Below are positions 7,699 through 16,904 of a stretch of 64,000 nt of DNA, in pieces. The stretch's first letter is position 1, and every line of letters begins with the position of its first letter. Position numbers and translations under genes: made by a program. A model generated the notes under the pieces. It had not been told where the DNA came from and made no database searches. It saw only the letters and a list, made by a program, of their open reading frames with translations. Origin of the DNA: Sphingomonas yabuuchiae (GTDB lineage Bacteria; Pseudomonadota; Alphaproteobacteria; Sphingomonadales; Sphingomonadaceae); NCBI RefSeq assembly GCF_001477495.1, contig NZ_LDTF01000007.1, positions 1 to 64,000 of the forward strand, given 5' to 3'.

Positions 7699-10284
7699 AT
7701 GAAGTCCGCCCTATCGGTTCTGTTGGCCCTGACCGTGTCCACCCCGGCGCTGGCGGCGGGCCAGCTGCCCCAGACCGTTTCGCCGATCCTGTACGACATC
7801 ACCGTGCGACCCGATGCGAAGGCGTTGACCTTCAGTGGTGAGGAAACCGTCGATGTCGAAGTGAAACAGGCCACCGCCACCATCGTGCTGAACGCCGCCG
7901 AGCTGACCGTGACGCGCGCGACCTTCGACGGAAAGCCGGTGCCCTTCGTGGCGGACAAGACGGCGCAGACGCTGACCCTCACCCTGCCGCAGGCGGCAAG
8001 CGTCGGGCGGCACAAGGTCGGCTTCGCTTGGACGGGCACGATCAATCGTTCGGCCAATGGCCTGTTCGCGATCGACTATACCAACGCCGATGGCTCGGCC
8101 GACCGTATGCTGGCGACCCAGTTCGAGGCGCCCGACGCGCGCCGCTTCGCGCCGATGTGGGACGAACCCGCTTTCAAGGCCAAGTTCCGTCTGACCGCCA
8201 CCGCGCCCAAGGGGCAGCGCGCGATCAGCAACATGCCCGCAGAGGCCGTGACGACGCAGGCCGATGGCAGCCAGCTCTATCGCTTCGGGGAGACGCCGGT
8301 GATGTCCAGCTATCTGCTGTTCTTCGGTTCGGGCAATCTGGATCGCAAGACGGTGGATGCGAACGGCGTCCAGATCGGCGTGGTCAGCCGCAAGGGTGTG
8401 GTCGACCAGGGCGATTATGCGCTGGGCGCGGCGACCAAGCTGCTGAGCTATTACAACGACTATTTCGGCACGCCCTATCCGCTGCCCAAGATGGACATGA
8501 TCGCGGGGCCGGGCTCCAGCCAGTTCTTCGGCGCGATGGAGAATTGGGGCGCGATCTTCTATTTCGAGAACGAACTGCTCTTCAATCCGCAGGTGATGAG
8601 CGAGAGCAACCGCCAGCGCATCCACACCGTCGTGGCGCATGAAATGGCGCACCAGTGGTTCGGCGACCTCGTTACCATGCGCTGGTGGGACGATCTGTGG
8701 CTGAACGAGGGGTTCGCCTCGTGGATGGAGGGCAAGGCCAGCAACGACCTGAACCCGGCTTGGGAAGCGGCGGCGGCCAGCGTGTCGGGCGAGCGGGAAT
8801 CGGCGATGGGCATCGACGCGACCAGCGCCACCCATCCGATCATCCGCAAGGTCGAGACGGTCGACCAGATCGGCGAGTCCTTCGACAGCATCACCTATCT
8901 GAAGGGGCAGGCTGTCATCGGGATGCTGGAATCGACGCTGGGCGCCGATACGTTCCGCAAGGGCATCCGCACCTATATGGCCAAGTACAAGTACCAGAAC
9001 ACGGTGACCGACCAGCTTTGGGAGGAACTGTCCAGGGCATCGGGCACCAATGTCGCGACCATCGCGCATGACTTCACCCTGCAGGGGGGCGTCCCGCTGG
9101 TCACGCTGCAGTCCGCGCGCTGCGAGGGCGGCAAGACGGTCGCGACGCTGACCCAGGGCCGGTTCGGCCTGGACGAGGCGTCGAAGGCGGCCCAGACCTG
9201 GCATGTGCCGATCCGGGTGGCGACGATCGGTGGGGCCGAGACGACCGCGATCGTGACCGGCGCGGCACCTGCCCCGGTGACGGTCGGCGGCTGCGGCACG
9301 CTGGTCCTGAACCAGGGCAAGGGCTCCTATACCCGCGTCATGTATGACGATGCGGGTCATGCCGCGATCGTGCGCGATTATGCGAAGCTGGCACTGACCG
9401 ATCGTCTGGGAACGCTGGGCGACGATTATGCGCTGGCGGCGGGCGGCTATCAGGATTTGCGCCGCTGGTTCGACCTGATGGCGCAGGTCAAGCCCGAGGC
9501 CGATCCGCTGGAATGGCAGGCGGTCGCGGGAGAGCTGGCGCGGCTGAACGGGCTTTACGAAGGCACGCCGCTCGAAAAGCCGCTGCGTGAACGGACGGCG
9601 GCGATTCTGTCGCCGGTGCTGGCGCGGATCGGGTTCGAGCCCAAGCCGGAGGACGGTGCGCTCGTCTCCAACCTGCGCGAGACCTTGATCGGTCAGCTGG
9701 GTACCAGCGGCGACGCGATGGTGGCGGCGCGGGCGCGGGGCTATGTCACCGCGCTTGCCAAGAACCCCAACGCCATTCCGGGTGCCATCCGCCAGCCGAT
9801 CCTGGCGACCTATGCCACCCGCGCGACGGCGGACGAATGGGACCGGCTGTACGAACTGGCCAAGGCCGAGCGTAATCCAGTGGTCAAGAACCGCTATGTC
9901 TCGCTGCTGGGCTATGCCGAGGACGAGGCCGCGGCACGCCGGGCGTTGAGCGTGCTGAAGGACAATACCTTCACCCCGCCGCAGCGCGCCGCGCTGCTCC
10001 GCTCGATCGCGGGCGCGCATCCCGACATGGCGTTCGACTGGGCGGTCCAGAACAAGCCGCTGGTCGACAGCTTCCTGGAGGAAAGCAACCGCGCGACCTT
10101 CATCGTCGGACTCGGCGCGGGCTCGAACGACCCCGCCATGCCCGGCAAGATCGAGGCCTGGGCCAACGCCAACCTGCCCGAGGGCTCGCGCGGCGGGGCC
10201 AAGCGATCGATCTCGCAGATCGCGGTGCGCAAGGCGGTGGCGGATCGCCTGAAGCCCGCCGTGCAGACCTGGCTGGCGCGGTGA
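7699..10284 (+). CDS. Exported M1-family metalloaminopeptidase
   Basis: Zinc aminopeptidase of the PepN/M1 class. The 861-residue protein starts with a signal peptide (residues 1-20, ending PALAAG), so it acts in the periplasm or outside. The exopeptidase motif GAMENW lies near residue 278, and the zinc site HEMAH (314-318) is followed 18 residues later by the third ligand Glu (WLNEGF, E337). The C-terminal 350 residues are helical, as in ERAP-like M1 enzymes. It is followed by a strong hairpin and then by a second exported peptidase gene, suggesting peptide scavenging. Confidence 0.95.
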   Translation: MKSALSVLLALTVSTPALAAGQLPQTVSPILYDITVRPDAKALTFSGEETVDVEVKQATATIVLNAAELTVTRATFDGKPVPFVADKTAQTLTLTLPQAASVGRHKVGFAWTGTINRSANGLFAIDYTNADGSADRMLATQFEAPDARRFAPMWDEPAFKAKFRLTATAPKGQRAISNMPAEAVTTQADGSQLYRFGETPVMSSYLLFFGSGNLDRKTVDANGVQIGVVSRKGVVDQGDYALGAATKLLSYYNDYFGTPYPLPKMDMIAGPGSSQFFGAMENWGAIFYFENELLFNPQVMSESNRQRIHTVVAHEMAHQWFGDLVTMRWWDDLWLNEGFASWMEGKASNDLNPAWEAAAASVSGERESAMGIDATSATHPIIRKVETVDQIGESFDSITYLKGQAVIGMLESTLGADTFRKGIRTYMAKYKYQNTVTDQLWEELSRASGTNVATIAHDFTLQGGVPLVTLQSARCEGGKTVATLTQGRFGLDEASKAAQTWHVPIRVATIGGAETTAIVTGAAPAPVTVGGCGTLVLNQGKGSYTRVMYDDAGHAAIVRDYAKLALTDRLGTLGDDYALAAGGYQDLRRWFDLMAQVKPEADPLEWQAVAGELARLNGLYEGTPLEKPLRERTAAILSPVLARIGFEPKPEDGALVSNLRETLIGQLGTSGDAMVAARARGYVTALAKNPNAIPGAIRQPILATYATRATADEWDRLYELAKAERNPVVKNRYVSLLGYAEDEAAARRALSVLKDNTFTPPQRAALLRSIAGAHPDMAFDWAVQNKPLVDSFLEESNRATFIVGLGAGSNDPAMPGKIEAWANANLPEGSRGGAKRSISQIAVRKAVADRLKPAVQTWLAR

Positions 10285-10684
10285 TCTGAGGGGCTGGCGG
10301 GGGCACGATCCCCCGCCAGCCCAACCCCTCCGTTCAGCCTGAGCGAAGTCGAAGGCCGGGGGAAAACCTAAACACCTTTGTTCTCCGGCGAAGGCCGGGG
10401 CCCAGTTTCGGGCAGGCTGCGATGGGGCGAAAACGGCAAGTGGGAGGCCCAGGCGATCCCTGTCCATTTGCCTCCCCCGCCAATTCACCGCGCGACCGCG
10501 CCGAAGTGGAAACTGGACCCCGGCCTTCGCCGGGGAACGGCCCGAATAGGGCTATGCCCGTGGCCTTCGACTCCGCTCAGGCTGAACGGAGCAAAGGATA
10601 ATGGTCCAACGCCCGGCAACCTCTTGCTTCGAACGAGAAAACACGAAACGATGACACTTCCGTCACCTATTTCGTGAGCCCTTC
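10285..10684. repeat. 400-bp gene-free stretch with nested dispersed inverted repeats
   Basis: No gene. Beyond the hairpin at its left end it holds a copy of the 28-bp element A (consensus GGCCTTCGACTTCGCTCAGG then CTGAACGG) on the minus strand at 10330-10357 and a plus-strand copy at 10562-10589. Between them lie two opposed copies of a second element B (core CCGGCGAAGGCCGGGG) near 10385 and 10513. The arrangement is A-B-B'-A', a nested palindrome. Element A recurs at 49507, 49572, 56440, 56491, 63200, 63264 and 63321; element B recurs near 60777 and 60841. Confidence 0.8.
10291..10322 (+). terminator. Strong hairpin after the M1 aminopeptidase
   Basis: Perfect 13-bp GC-rich arms (10291-10303 and 10310-10322) with a 6-nt loop, 6 bp after the stop codon. 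There is no clear T-run, so it may stabilise the mRNA end or act as a weak terminator. Confidence 0.65.
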
Positions 10685-12298
10685 GTGATCCGCAAAAGCC
10701 TCGCCCTCCTCCTCGCCGCCACCGCCATGACCGCGCCGCTCGCCGCGCAGGAGGAGGGGGAGAAGAAGGCCCCGCATCACGAAGCCGCCAAGGCCGAGGC
10801 GGAGGCCGCCTGGGCGCGCGCGCCGCTGGAGGAGACCGAAGTCCGCCACCGCGACAGCGTGACGATCAATGGCCGCGCCTATCCCTATATCGCCTCGGCG
10901 GGCACGCTGACCGTCCGGGATATCGAGGGCAAGCCGATCGCCTCGATGTTCTACACCGCCTATACGCTGGACGGGACCAAGCCCGGCACCAAGCGGCCCG
11001 TGACGTTCCTGTATAATGGCGGGCCGGGGTCGCCCTCCTTCTGGCTGCGCATTGGCTCGTTCGCGCCGATCCGCATCCGCACGACCAGTCCGGAATTCGT
11101 GCGGCCCGCGCCCTATGATGTGGGGCCGAACCCGGATTCGCTGCTCGACAAGACCGACCTCGTCTTCCTCGACGCGATCGGCACCGGCTATTCACGGCCG
11201 CTGGGCGATATGAAGCCCGCGCAATTCTACGGCGTGGACGAAGATGTCGACGTCTTTGCCGGCGCGATCCAGCGCTATGTCACCAAATATGGCCGCTGGA
11301 TGAGCCCGAAATTCCTGCTCGGCGAAAGCTATGGCACGCTGCGCTCGGGTGCGCTGGCCTATCAGTTGCAGGAGCGGGGCATGGCGCTGAACGGCGTGGT
11401 GCTGCTCAGCTCGATCATGAATTACGGCTATCGCCAGCCGGGGCTGGATCAGGTCTATCTCAATTACCTGCCCAGCTATGCCGCGACCGCCTGGTATCAC
11501 AACCGCCTGGCCGACCGCCCGGCCGATGTGGCGACCGTGGTGGCGCAGGCCCGCGCCTTTGCGGTCGGCCCGTACATGTCGGCGCTGGCCAAGGGGCAGA
11601 GCATTTCACCGCAGGAGCGCGACCAGATCGCCGAGCAGATGAGCCGCCTGATCGGTATCTCGCCCGACTATATCAAGCGCGCCAACCTGCGCATCGACCT
11701 GCCGCGGTTCCAGAAGGAGCTGCTGCGCGGATCGGCGCGCACGGTCGGGCGGTTCGACTCGCGCTATCTCGGGATCGACACCGACGCGGCAGGCGAGCGG
11801 CCGGAGACGGATGCCTCTTCCGACGCGATCTCGGGCGCTTACATCGCGTCCTTCCAGGACTATCTGCAATCGACGCTCGGCTACAAGACCGATCTGCCCT
11901 ATCGCCTGTCGGCACGCGATGCGGCGGGCTGGACGTGGAACTGGAAGCACAAGTCGCCCGACGGTTCGCAGAACAACCCCAACACCGCGATCGACCTGGG
12001 CGCCGCAATGCGGGCGAACCCGTATCTGAAGGTGCTGTCGATGAACGGCTATTACGACATGGCGACCCCGTTCTTCGGCACTGAGAACGACCTGGGCCAC
12101 ATGATGCTGGAGCCTGCGCAACAGGCGAACTTGCGCTTCTCCTATTATCCGGCGGGGCACATGACCTATCTCAACCCCGATGCGCTGCGGAGCATGAAGG
12201 CGGACTTGGCGCGCTGGTATGACGAGGCGGTGAGCGATGCGAAGTCGTCCACCCCGCCTGTGCCGCCTTCGGGGCAAGGGGCGCGGCAATCGCGATAA
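10685..12298 (+). CDS. Exported S10-family serine carboxypeptidase
   Basis: Alpha/beta-hydrolase carboxypeptidase related to yeast carboxypeptidase Y. The 537-residue protein has a signal peptide (about 1-21, ending APLAAQ), an oxyanion region VTFLYNGGPGSPSFW near residue 104, the nucleophile in GESYG (Ser215), an Asp candidate in YYDMATPFF and the His in YPAGHMTYL near the C-terminus. The GTG at 10685 is the chosen start because the signal peptide follows immediately. It probably works with the M1 enzyme upstream in extracytoplasmic peptide breakdown. Confidence 0.92.
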   Translation: MIRKSLALLLAATAMTAPLAAQEEGEKKAPHHEAAKAEAEAAWARAPLEETEVRHRDSVTINGRAYPYIASAGTLTVRDIEGKPIASMFYTAYTLDGTKPGTKRPVTFLYNGGPGSPSFWLRIGSFAPIRIRTTSPEFVRPAPYDVGPNPDSLLDKTDLVFLDAIGTGYSRPLGDMKPAQFYGVDEDVDVFAGAIQRYVTKYGRWMSPKFLLGESYGTLRSGALAYQLQERGMALNGVVLLSSIMNYGYRQPGLDQVYLNYLPSYAATAWYHNRLADRPADVATVVAQARAFAVGPYMSALAKGQSISPQERDQIAEQMSRLIGISPDYIKRANLRIDLPRFQKELLRGSARTVGRFDSRYLGIDTDAAGERPETDASSDAISGAYIASFQDYLQSTLGYKTDLPYRLSARDAAGWTWNWKHKSPDGSQNNPNTAIDLGAAMRANPYLKVLSMNGYYDMATPFFGTENDLGHMMLEPAQQANLRFSYYPAGHMTYLNPDALRSMKADLARWYDEAVSDAKSSTPPVPPSGQGARQSR

Positions 12299-12340
12299 GC
12301 TTTGCGCTCCATGGTGGCCGTTCTGGCTGCGCCGGATACG

Positions 12341-12820
12341 TCACTCGATATAGAGGTCCACCATCACGCGCGTCCGCCTCTCGTCGGTCAGGACCGTTAC
12401 TATGCCGCCGTTGTCGAACTCCTTTGGTTCGGCAACGAAGATATGGGAAATTGGAAAGTCCGGGCCGATCGCGGGACCGCAGCAATGATTATGGCTCGTT
12501 TCAGGTCCTGCGGTTCCGAGGCATGGCCCCCCGACATCAGGTCCTGTGGCGGAGCAGGGGCGAGCCGTATGAAAGCGGTATCCGCGCAAAAGCGAGTTGA
12601 TGTCGGAACTGGCCGCGCGGAAGGTGCATCGTTCCAGCACATCGGAGAAGCCGAAGCTGGCGCATGCAATGTCCCCAACCGAGACTGGCAAGGTCGCGAT
12701 GTTGAGCATGGTCGACACATGACGCCGTTCCATCGCGCGCCGCCCCACGACGCCAGCTATGACGATCAGCGCAGCCAAGCATATCGCCGCGACCACCGTT
12801 TTCGGCTGTGAGACCTTCAT
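12341..12820 (-). CDS. Hypothetical membrane-anchored, cysteine-containing protein
   Basis: I do not recognise this 159-residue protein. It has a single N-terminal membrane helix (about residues 9-26) followed by RR, then a domain with several cysteines (IACASFGF, ERCTF, ARPC, GPCLG, HNHCCGP) that could form disulfides or bind metal outside the membrane, and a beta-rich end (GGIVTVLTDERRTRVMVDLYIE). It stands alone; a perfect 16-bp palindrome sits about 60 bp upstream of its start. Most likely periplasm-facing. Confidence 0.6.
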   Translation of the reverse strand: MKVSQPKTVVAAICLAALIVIAGVVGRRAMERRHVSTMLNIATLPVSVGDIACASFGFSDVLERCTFRAASSDINSLLRGYRFHTARPCSATGPDVGGPCLGTAGPETSHNHCCGPAIGPDFPISHIFVAEPKEFDNGGIVTVLTDERRTRVMVDLYIE

Positions 12821-12879
12821 GCCATCAAAATGACGCTATGGGTGAGCCTGTCATCATCTGACAAGCAGATAGCACATCA

Positions 12880-12895
12880 GACTCCAATTGGAGTC
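12880..12895. promoter_or_regulatory. Perfect 16-bp palindrome
   Basis: GACTCCAATTGGAGTC reads the same on both strands. It lies between the 3' end of tRNA-Lys and the start of the minus-strand hypothetical gene, so it could be an operator for that gene. Unlike the terminators here it is too short and AT-centred to be a good RNA hairpin. Confidence 0.45.
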
Positions 12896-12921
12896 GATAT
12901 GTCTTGCCGATTGCTAGGAAA

Positions 12922-12997
<76 letters not shown>

Positions 12998-13048
12998 GAT
13001 GCCGGTCTGCGGCATGGCGGGGAGCCAAGTCCCCGTCTGGTGGGGCGG

Positions 13049-13077
13049 CTATTAGCCGGGCATGTCCGACCTGCCAA
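13049..13077 (-). promoter_or_regulatory. Candidate sigma-70 promoter of tRNA-Lys
   Basis: On the minus strand a -35 box TTGGCA (13077-13072) and a -10 box TAATAG (13054-13049) are 17 bp apart and lie about 52 bp before the mature tRNA 5' end. Confidence 0.5.
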
Positions 13078-13099
13078 GGGGGTTTTTGACATTTTTTTG

Positions 13100-13131
13100 G
13101 CAGTCGGGACCAACCGTCCGGTCCCGACTGC
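13100..13131. repeat. 12-bp perfect inverted repeat after the NAD(P)-binding gene
   Basis: Arms 13100-13111 and 13120-13131 with an 8-nt loop, 10 bp beyond the stop of the minus-strand gene at 13141. Read in that gene's direction the stem is followed by seven A residues, not T, so it is not a textbook intrinsic terminator, though it may still end or protect the transcript. Confidence 0.55.
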
Positions 13132-13140
13132 GCAAGTCGT

Positions 13141-13749
13141 TCAATAACCGACCGTAAAGCGCTCGCGGATGTGGCGCGGCTGCTCGATTTCGTCGGCCAG
13201 CGCGATGGCATAGTCCTCGAAAGAGATGCTGCTGCCCTGCGCGTTCGACAGAAGCGTGTCGGTGCCCAGGCGAAACTGGCCGGTCCGCTCGCCGGGGACG
13301 AACATCGCGGAGGGGGAGAGGAAGGTCCATTCCAGGTCCTCGACTCCGCGCAACTGGTCGAGAAATTCGACACCCGCGCTCGCCTCCGTCTTATAGGCCT
13401 CCGGGAAATTGGGTTGGTCGATCAGGCGCTGGCCGGGCGCGACCTCCAGGCTGCCAGCGCCACCCACGACCAGATAGCGCTTTACGCCCGACGCGCGAAC
13501 GATGCCGATCATCTTGGCGGCATCGATGGCGGAGAAGAAGATCGAACTGACGACAACGTCATGTCCGCGAAGCATGTCGGCCAGTTCGGCCGCAGCGTTC
13601 GCATCCCCCGCAACCGGGGTCACGCCGGGCAGGGTGGCGATCCGTTCCGGGTGGCGTGCGATGGCGGTCACGGCATGGCCGCGATCCGATAATTCCTTCA
13701 GGATGCGCGAGCCGGCATTGCCCGAGGCTCCAATCAGGGCGATCTTCAT
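13141..13749 (-). CDS. NAD(P)-binding oxidoreductase (NmrA/atypical SDR type)
   Basis: A 202-residue Rossmann-fold protein: GASGNAGSRI near residue 8 binds the dinucleotide, with VTAIARHPERI forming the second strand and NADPH-selecting Arg region, and VVGGAGSLEV at mid-protein. This is the family of NAD(P)H-binding proteins related to NmrA and flavin reductase B; the substrate is unknown. It is divergent from an HxlR regulator with a shared palindrome between them, which suggests regulation by that protein in response to an electrophile or redox signal. Confidence 0.82.
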   Translation of the reverse strand: MKIALIGASGNAGSRILKELSDRGHAVTAIARHPERIATLPGVTPVAGDANAAAELADMLRGHDVVVSSIFFSAIDAAKMIGIVRASGVKRYLVVGGAGSLEVAPGQRLIDQPNFPEAYKTEASAGVEFLDQLRGVEDLEWTFLSPSAMFVPGERTGQFRLGTDTLLSNAQGSSISFEDYAIALADEIEQPRHIRERFTVGY

Positions 13750-13763
13750 GGTCTTTCCTTTTC

Positions 13764-13784
13764 ATGGTCCACTTTGTAGACCAT
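13764..13784. promoter_or_regulatory. Candidate HxlR operator
   Basis: A 21-bp dyad, ATGGTCcACtttGTaGACCAT: eight of ten pairs match. It sits in the 41-bp gap between the divergent NAD(P)-binding gene and the HxlR gene, overlapping where both promoters must be. HxlR proteins bind such dyads as dimers. Confidence 0.6.
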
Positions 13785-13790
13785 CGAGCT

Positions 13791-14207
13791 ATGCAGAGTG
13801 AGACCGTCCCACAAGACGTCCTTTTCGAGGGACCAAGTCACACCGGCGTGACCACGCCGCTGACGGGGGAGGGTGGGTGCCCGATCCGCGAAGTGCTGGA
13901 CCGGATCGGCGACCAGTGGAGCCTTCTCGTCCTCGCCGCGCTGGAGCCGGGGACGTTGCGGTTCAACGTCCTGCTGCGGCGGATCGGCGATGTGTCGAAA
14001 CAGATGCTGTCGCGCACGCTGCGGCGACTGGAGGAAGACGGCTTCGTCGAGCGGACGGTCTATCCGGAGGTCCCGCCACGCGTGGAGTACAGCCTGACCG
14101 ATCTGGGCCGGTCGTTCCTGATGCCGATGCGGGCGCTGATCCGCTGGGCGGACACGAATCAGCCGCAAGTGGAGGCGGCCCGCGCGGCCTATCGCGCGCG
14201 GGCCTGA
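13791..14207 (+). CDS. HxlR-family transcriptional regulator
   Basis: A 138-residue winged-helix regulator of the HxlR/MarR-like group. The typical segment CPIREVLDRIGDQWSLLVL lies near residues 28-46 with Cys28 as the possible redox/electrophile sensor, followed by the recognition part (SKQMLSRTLRRLEEDGFVER) and wing (PPRVEYSLTDLGRS). The ATG at 13791 is the natural start; an upstream open frame overlaps the divergent gene and is not real. Probably controls itself and the adjacent oxidoreductase. Confidence 0.9.
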   Translation: MQSETVPQDVLFEGPSHTGVTTPLTGEGGCPIREVLDRIGDQWSLLVLAALEPGTLRFNVLLRRIGDVSKQMLSRTLRRLEEDGFVERTVYPEVPPRVEYSLTDLGRSFLMPMRALIRWADTNQPQVEAARAAYRARA

Positions 14208-14220
14208 CCCCATTTTTTCA

Positions 14221-15660
14221 TCAGGCGATGTGAACCGCCTTGGTGATCATATGGTTGACGATGCCTTCGGGGCCGTCTTCCGAACCATAGCCGCTTTCCT
14301 TGACCCCGCCGAAGGGCGCGTCGCCCCAGCTGAGCCGGACGGTATTGATCGCGACCATGCCCGCCTCGATCTCGTCGGCCAGCTGGTTCTGTCGGCGGCC
14401 ATTCTCGGTGAAGCAGTAGGCGCCCAGGCCGAAGGGCAGGCGGTTGGCCTCGGCGATCGCATCCTCGGTGGTGGCGAACGGGCGGATCAGCGCGATCGGG
14501 CCGAACGGCTCCTCGTTCATCGCCTTGGCGTCGAGCGACACATCGGCGAGCACGGTGGGCGAGAAGAAGAAGCCGTCCCCGCCCTTGGCCTCGCCGCCGG
14601 TCAGCTTGCGCGCGCCGTTCCGCACGGCGTCCTCGATCATCGCGCCGATCGCCTCGGGGCGGCGCGGGTTGGCCATCGGTCCCATCTGCGTGTCAGAGGA
14701 TAGGCCGTCACCGATCTTCAGCGCGGCGGCGCGCTCGGCAAAGCCTTTGGCGAAACGCTCGTAAATCCCCTCCTGCACATGGAAACGGGTGGGGGCGACG
14801 CAGACCTGGCCTGCATTGCGGAACTTGTGGGTGACAAGGATGTCGAGCGTCTTGTCGAGATCGCAATCGTCGAACACCAGCACCGGGCCATGCCCGCCCA
14901 ATTCCATGGTCGACTTCATCACCGTATCGGCCGCGAGCTTCAGCAGATGCTTGCCGACCGGCACCGACCCGGTGAAGCTGAGCTTGCGGGTCACCGGCGA
15001 GGCAAGCAGGTGGCGCGACACCGCGTCGGGTACGCCGAAGACGAGCTGCGCGACGTCTCCGGGCAGGCCCGCATCCTGGAAGCAGCGCATGATCGCGATG
15101 GCGCTGGCGGGGGTTTCCTCGCTGGGCTTCAGGATGACCGAGCATCCCGCCGCAATGGCGGGTGAAATCTTGCGCACCGGGTTCATCACGGGGAAGTTCC
15201 ACGCGCAGAAGGCCGCGACCGGGCCGACCGGCTGCTGCAGCACCAGCGAGCGGGTGCCGGTGGGACGCGGCAGCACGCGGCCATAGATGCGGACCGCCTC
15301 ACCGGCATGGAAATCGAGCAGGGCGGCGGTCGCGGCGACCTCGCCACGCGCCTCGACGATCGGCTTGCCTTCCTCCAGGGTCGCGAGTCGGGCCAGCTCC
15401 TCGGCGCGCTCGCGGACCAGGGCGGCGGTGCGGTGGAGGACGGCGGCGCGCTCCTGCGGGGCGGTCTTTCGCCACTGCTCGAACCCGCGCGCGGCGGCTT
15501 CCAGCGCGCGGTCCATGTCGGCAGCGGTCGCCAGCGGCAGCTCGCCCAGCGACTGGCCGGTCGCCGGGTTCAGCACTGCCTGGGTATCGCGCCCCTCCGG
15601 CCCCAGCCATTCGCCACCGATATAAAGGCCGGTTTTTACATCGAGTTGCTGGTCGGTCAT
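14221..15660 (-). CDS. NAD(P)-dependent aldehyde dehydrogenase (succinate-semialdehyde type)
   Basis: A 479-residue ALDH-superfamily enzyme that oxidises an aldehyde to an acid. Catalytic residues are visible: general base Glu253 in MELGGHGP and nucleophile Cys287 in [10 protein letters not shown]. The coenzyme region has [21 protein letters not shown] and FTGSVPVGK. The [11 protein letters not shown] context is typical of succinate-semialdehyde dehydrogenases, but substrate assignment from sequence alone is weak. It is convergent with the HxlR gene and divergent from the sulfate transporter. Confidence 0.88.
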   Translation of the reverse strand: MTDQQLDVKTGLYIGGEWLGPEGRDTQAVLNPATGQSLGELPLATAADMDRALEAAARGFEQWRKTAPQERAAVLHRTAALVRERAEELARLATLEEGKPIVEARGEVAATAALLDFHAGEAVRIYGRVLPRPTGTRSLVLQQPVGPVAAFCAWNFPVMNPVRKISPAIAAGCSVILKPSEETPASAIAIMRCFQDAGLPGDVAQLVFGVPDAVSRHLLASPVTRKLSFTGSVPVGKHLLKLAADTVMKSTMELGGHGPVLVFDDCDLDKTLDILVTHKFRNAGQVCVAPTRFHVQEGIYERFAKGFAERAAALKIGDGLSSDTQMGPMANPRRPEAIGAMIEDAVRNGARKLTGGEAKGGDGFFFSPTVLADVSLDAKAMNEEPFGPIALIRPFATTEDAIAEANRLPFGLGAYCFTENGRRQNQLADEIEAGMVAINTVRLSWGDAPFGGVKESGYGSEDGPEGIVNHMITKAVHIA

Positions 15661-15867
15661 GAGAATCCTTCCGAAAGGCTATGGGAGTCGAATGCGGGCC
15701 GGAGATCGGCCTTGCACCCCGGCGATACAAGGCCGGGCAGGGCCAAAACGGGCTCCTGTCAGGATCGAGGGAGCAAAAGCAGGGCTTTGTGCGTCCCAAG
15801 CTTTACGGCATTTCCTATCGGGGGGATCGAGATAGGTTACGCGCCGAAACGAAAGGGACGGGTCCAG

Positions 15868-16899
15868 ATGCGAGCACCATTTCCGGCCATGATGGCCGCA
15901 TTGATGATCGGTACGGTCGGTCTGTCCGGCTGTTCGGGCGGCGGCAATGGCAAGGGCTCGGTCGAGCTGCTGAACGTCAGCTATGATCCGACGCGTGAGC
16001 TGTACAAGGATATCAACGCCGCCTTCGCCAAAGATTATCAGGCCAGGACCGGCAAGACCGTCTCGTTTCGGATGAGCCATGGCGGGTCCGGCAAGCAGTC
16101 GCGCTCGGTGATCGACGGGCTGTCGGCCGATGTGGTGACGCTGGCACTCGCCTATGACATCGACGCGATCGCCGAGCGAGCCAAGCTGCTGCCCGCCAAC
16201 TGGCAGAGCCGGCTGCCCGACAATAGCGCGCCCTATACCTCGACGATCGTGTTTCTGGTCCGCAAGGGCAATCCCAAGGGCATTCGCGACTGGGCCGATC
16301 TGGTGAAACCGGGCGTGCAGGTCATCACGCCGAGCCCGAAGACCAGCGGCGGCGCGCGTTGGAATTTCCTGGCGGCCTGGGCCTATGGCAAGAAGGCAGG
16401 CGGTTCGGACGCGGCGGCGCAGAAATATGTCGCCGACCTTTACGCCCATGTGCCGGTGTTGGATTCGGGCGCGCGCGGCGCGACGACGACCTTTGTCGAG
16501 CGGGGACTGGGCGATGTGCTGATCGCCTGGGAGAATGAGGCCCTGTTGTCCGAGAAGGAACTGGGCGCGGGCAAGTTCGACATCGTCGTGCCCTCCATCT
16601 CGATCCTGGCCGAGCCGCCGGTCGCGGTGGTCGACGCCAATGCCAAGGCCCATGGTACCGAGCCGGTCGCCACCGAATATCTGAAGTTCCTCTACACCCC
16701 GCAAGGGCAGGAGATCGCCGCGCGCAACTTCTACCGCCCACGCGACCAGGCGGTGCTGGCCAAGCACGCCGCCACCTTCCCCAAGCTGGACATGGTGACC
16801 ATCCAGGATTTCGGCGGCTGGGGCGCGGCGCAGAAGCGGTTCTTTGCGGATGGCGGGGTGTTCGACGCCATTTATGGCGGTCAGGCCAAGCGGCGCTGA
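15868..16899 (+). CDS. sbp: Sulfate/thiosulfate ABC transporter, binding lipoprotein
   Basis: Periplasmic receptor that delivers sulfate to the CysTWA permease. The 343-residue product starts with a short signal and lipobox (VGLSGCSGG), so it is membrane-tethered. Binding-protein landmarks include [13 protein letters not shown] just after the linker, [16 protein letters not shown] near residue 70, and [16 protein letters not shown] near residue 155. The ATG at 15868 follows an AAAGGGA-like site. It heads a four-gene operon with 5-bp or overlapping junctions. Confidence 0.95.
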   Translation: MRAPFPAMMAALMIGTVGLSGCSGGGNGKGSVELLNVSYDPTRELYKDINAAFAKDYQARTGKTVSFRMSHGGSGKQSRSVIDGLSADVVTLALAYDIDAIAERAKLLPANWQSRLPDNSAPYTSTIVFLVRKGNPKGIRDWADLVKPGVQVITPSPKTSGGARWNFLAAWAYGKKAGGSDAAAQKYVADLYAHVPVLDSGARGATTTFVERGLGDVLIAWENEALLSEKELGAGKFDIVVPSISILAEPPVAVVDANAKAHGTEPVATEYLKFLYTPQGQEIAARNFYRPRDQAVLAKHAATFPKLDMVTIQDFGGWGAAQKRFFADGGVFDAIYGGQAKRR

Positions 16900-16904
16900 T
16901 CGCG

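Noticed and set aside
7711..10488. 925-codon minus-strand open frame
   Set aside because: Antisense shadow of the M1 aminopeptidase in GC-rich DNA; composition is Arg/His/Gln-rich with no motifs, while the plus strand has a full catalytic site.
15814..15836. CCTATC / GATAGG repeat upstream of the sulfate operon as a regulator site
   Set aside because: Only 6-bp arms with an 11-bp spacer; not enough to claim an operator or riboswitch.
15307..15867. Long N-terminal extension of the sulfate-binding protein
   Set aside because: Antisense to the aldehyde dehydrogenase; the real start at 15868 begins a lipoprotein signal peptide.
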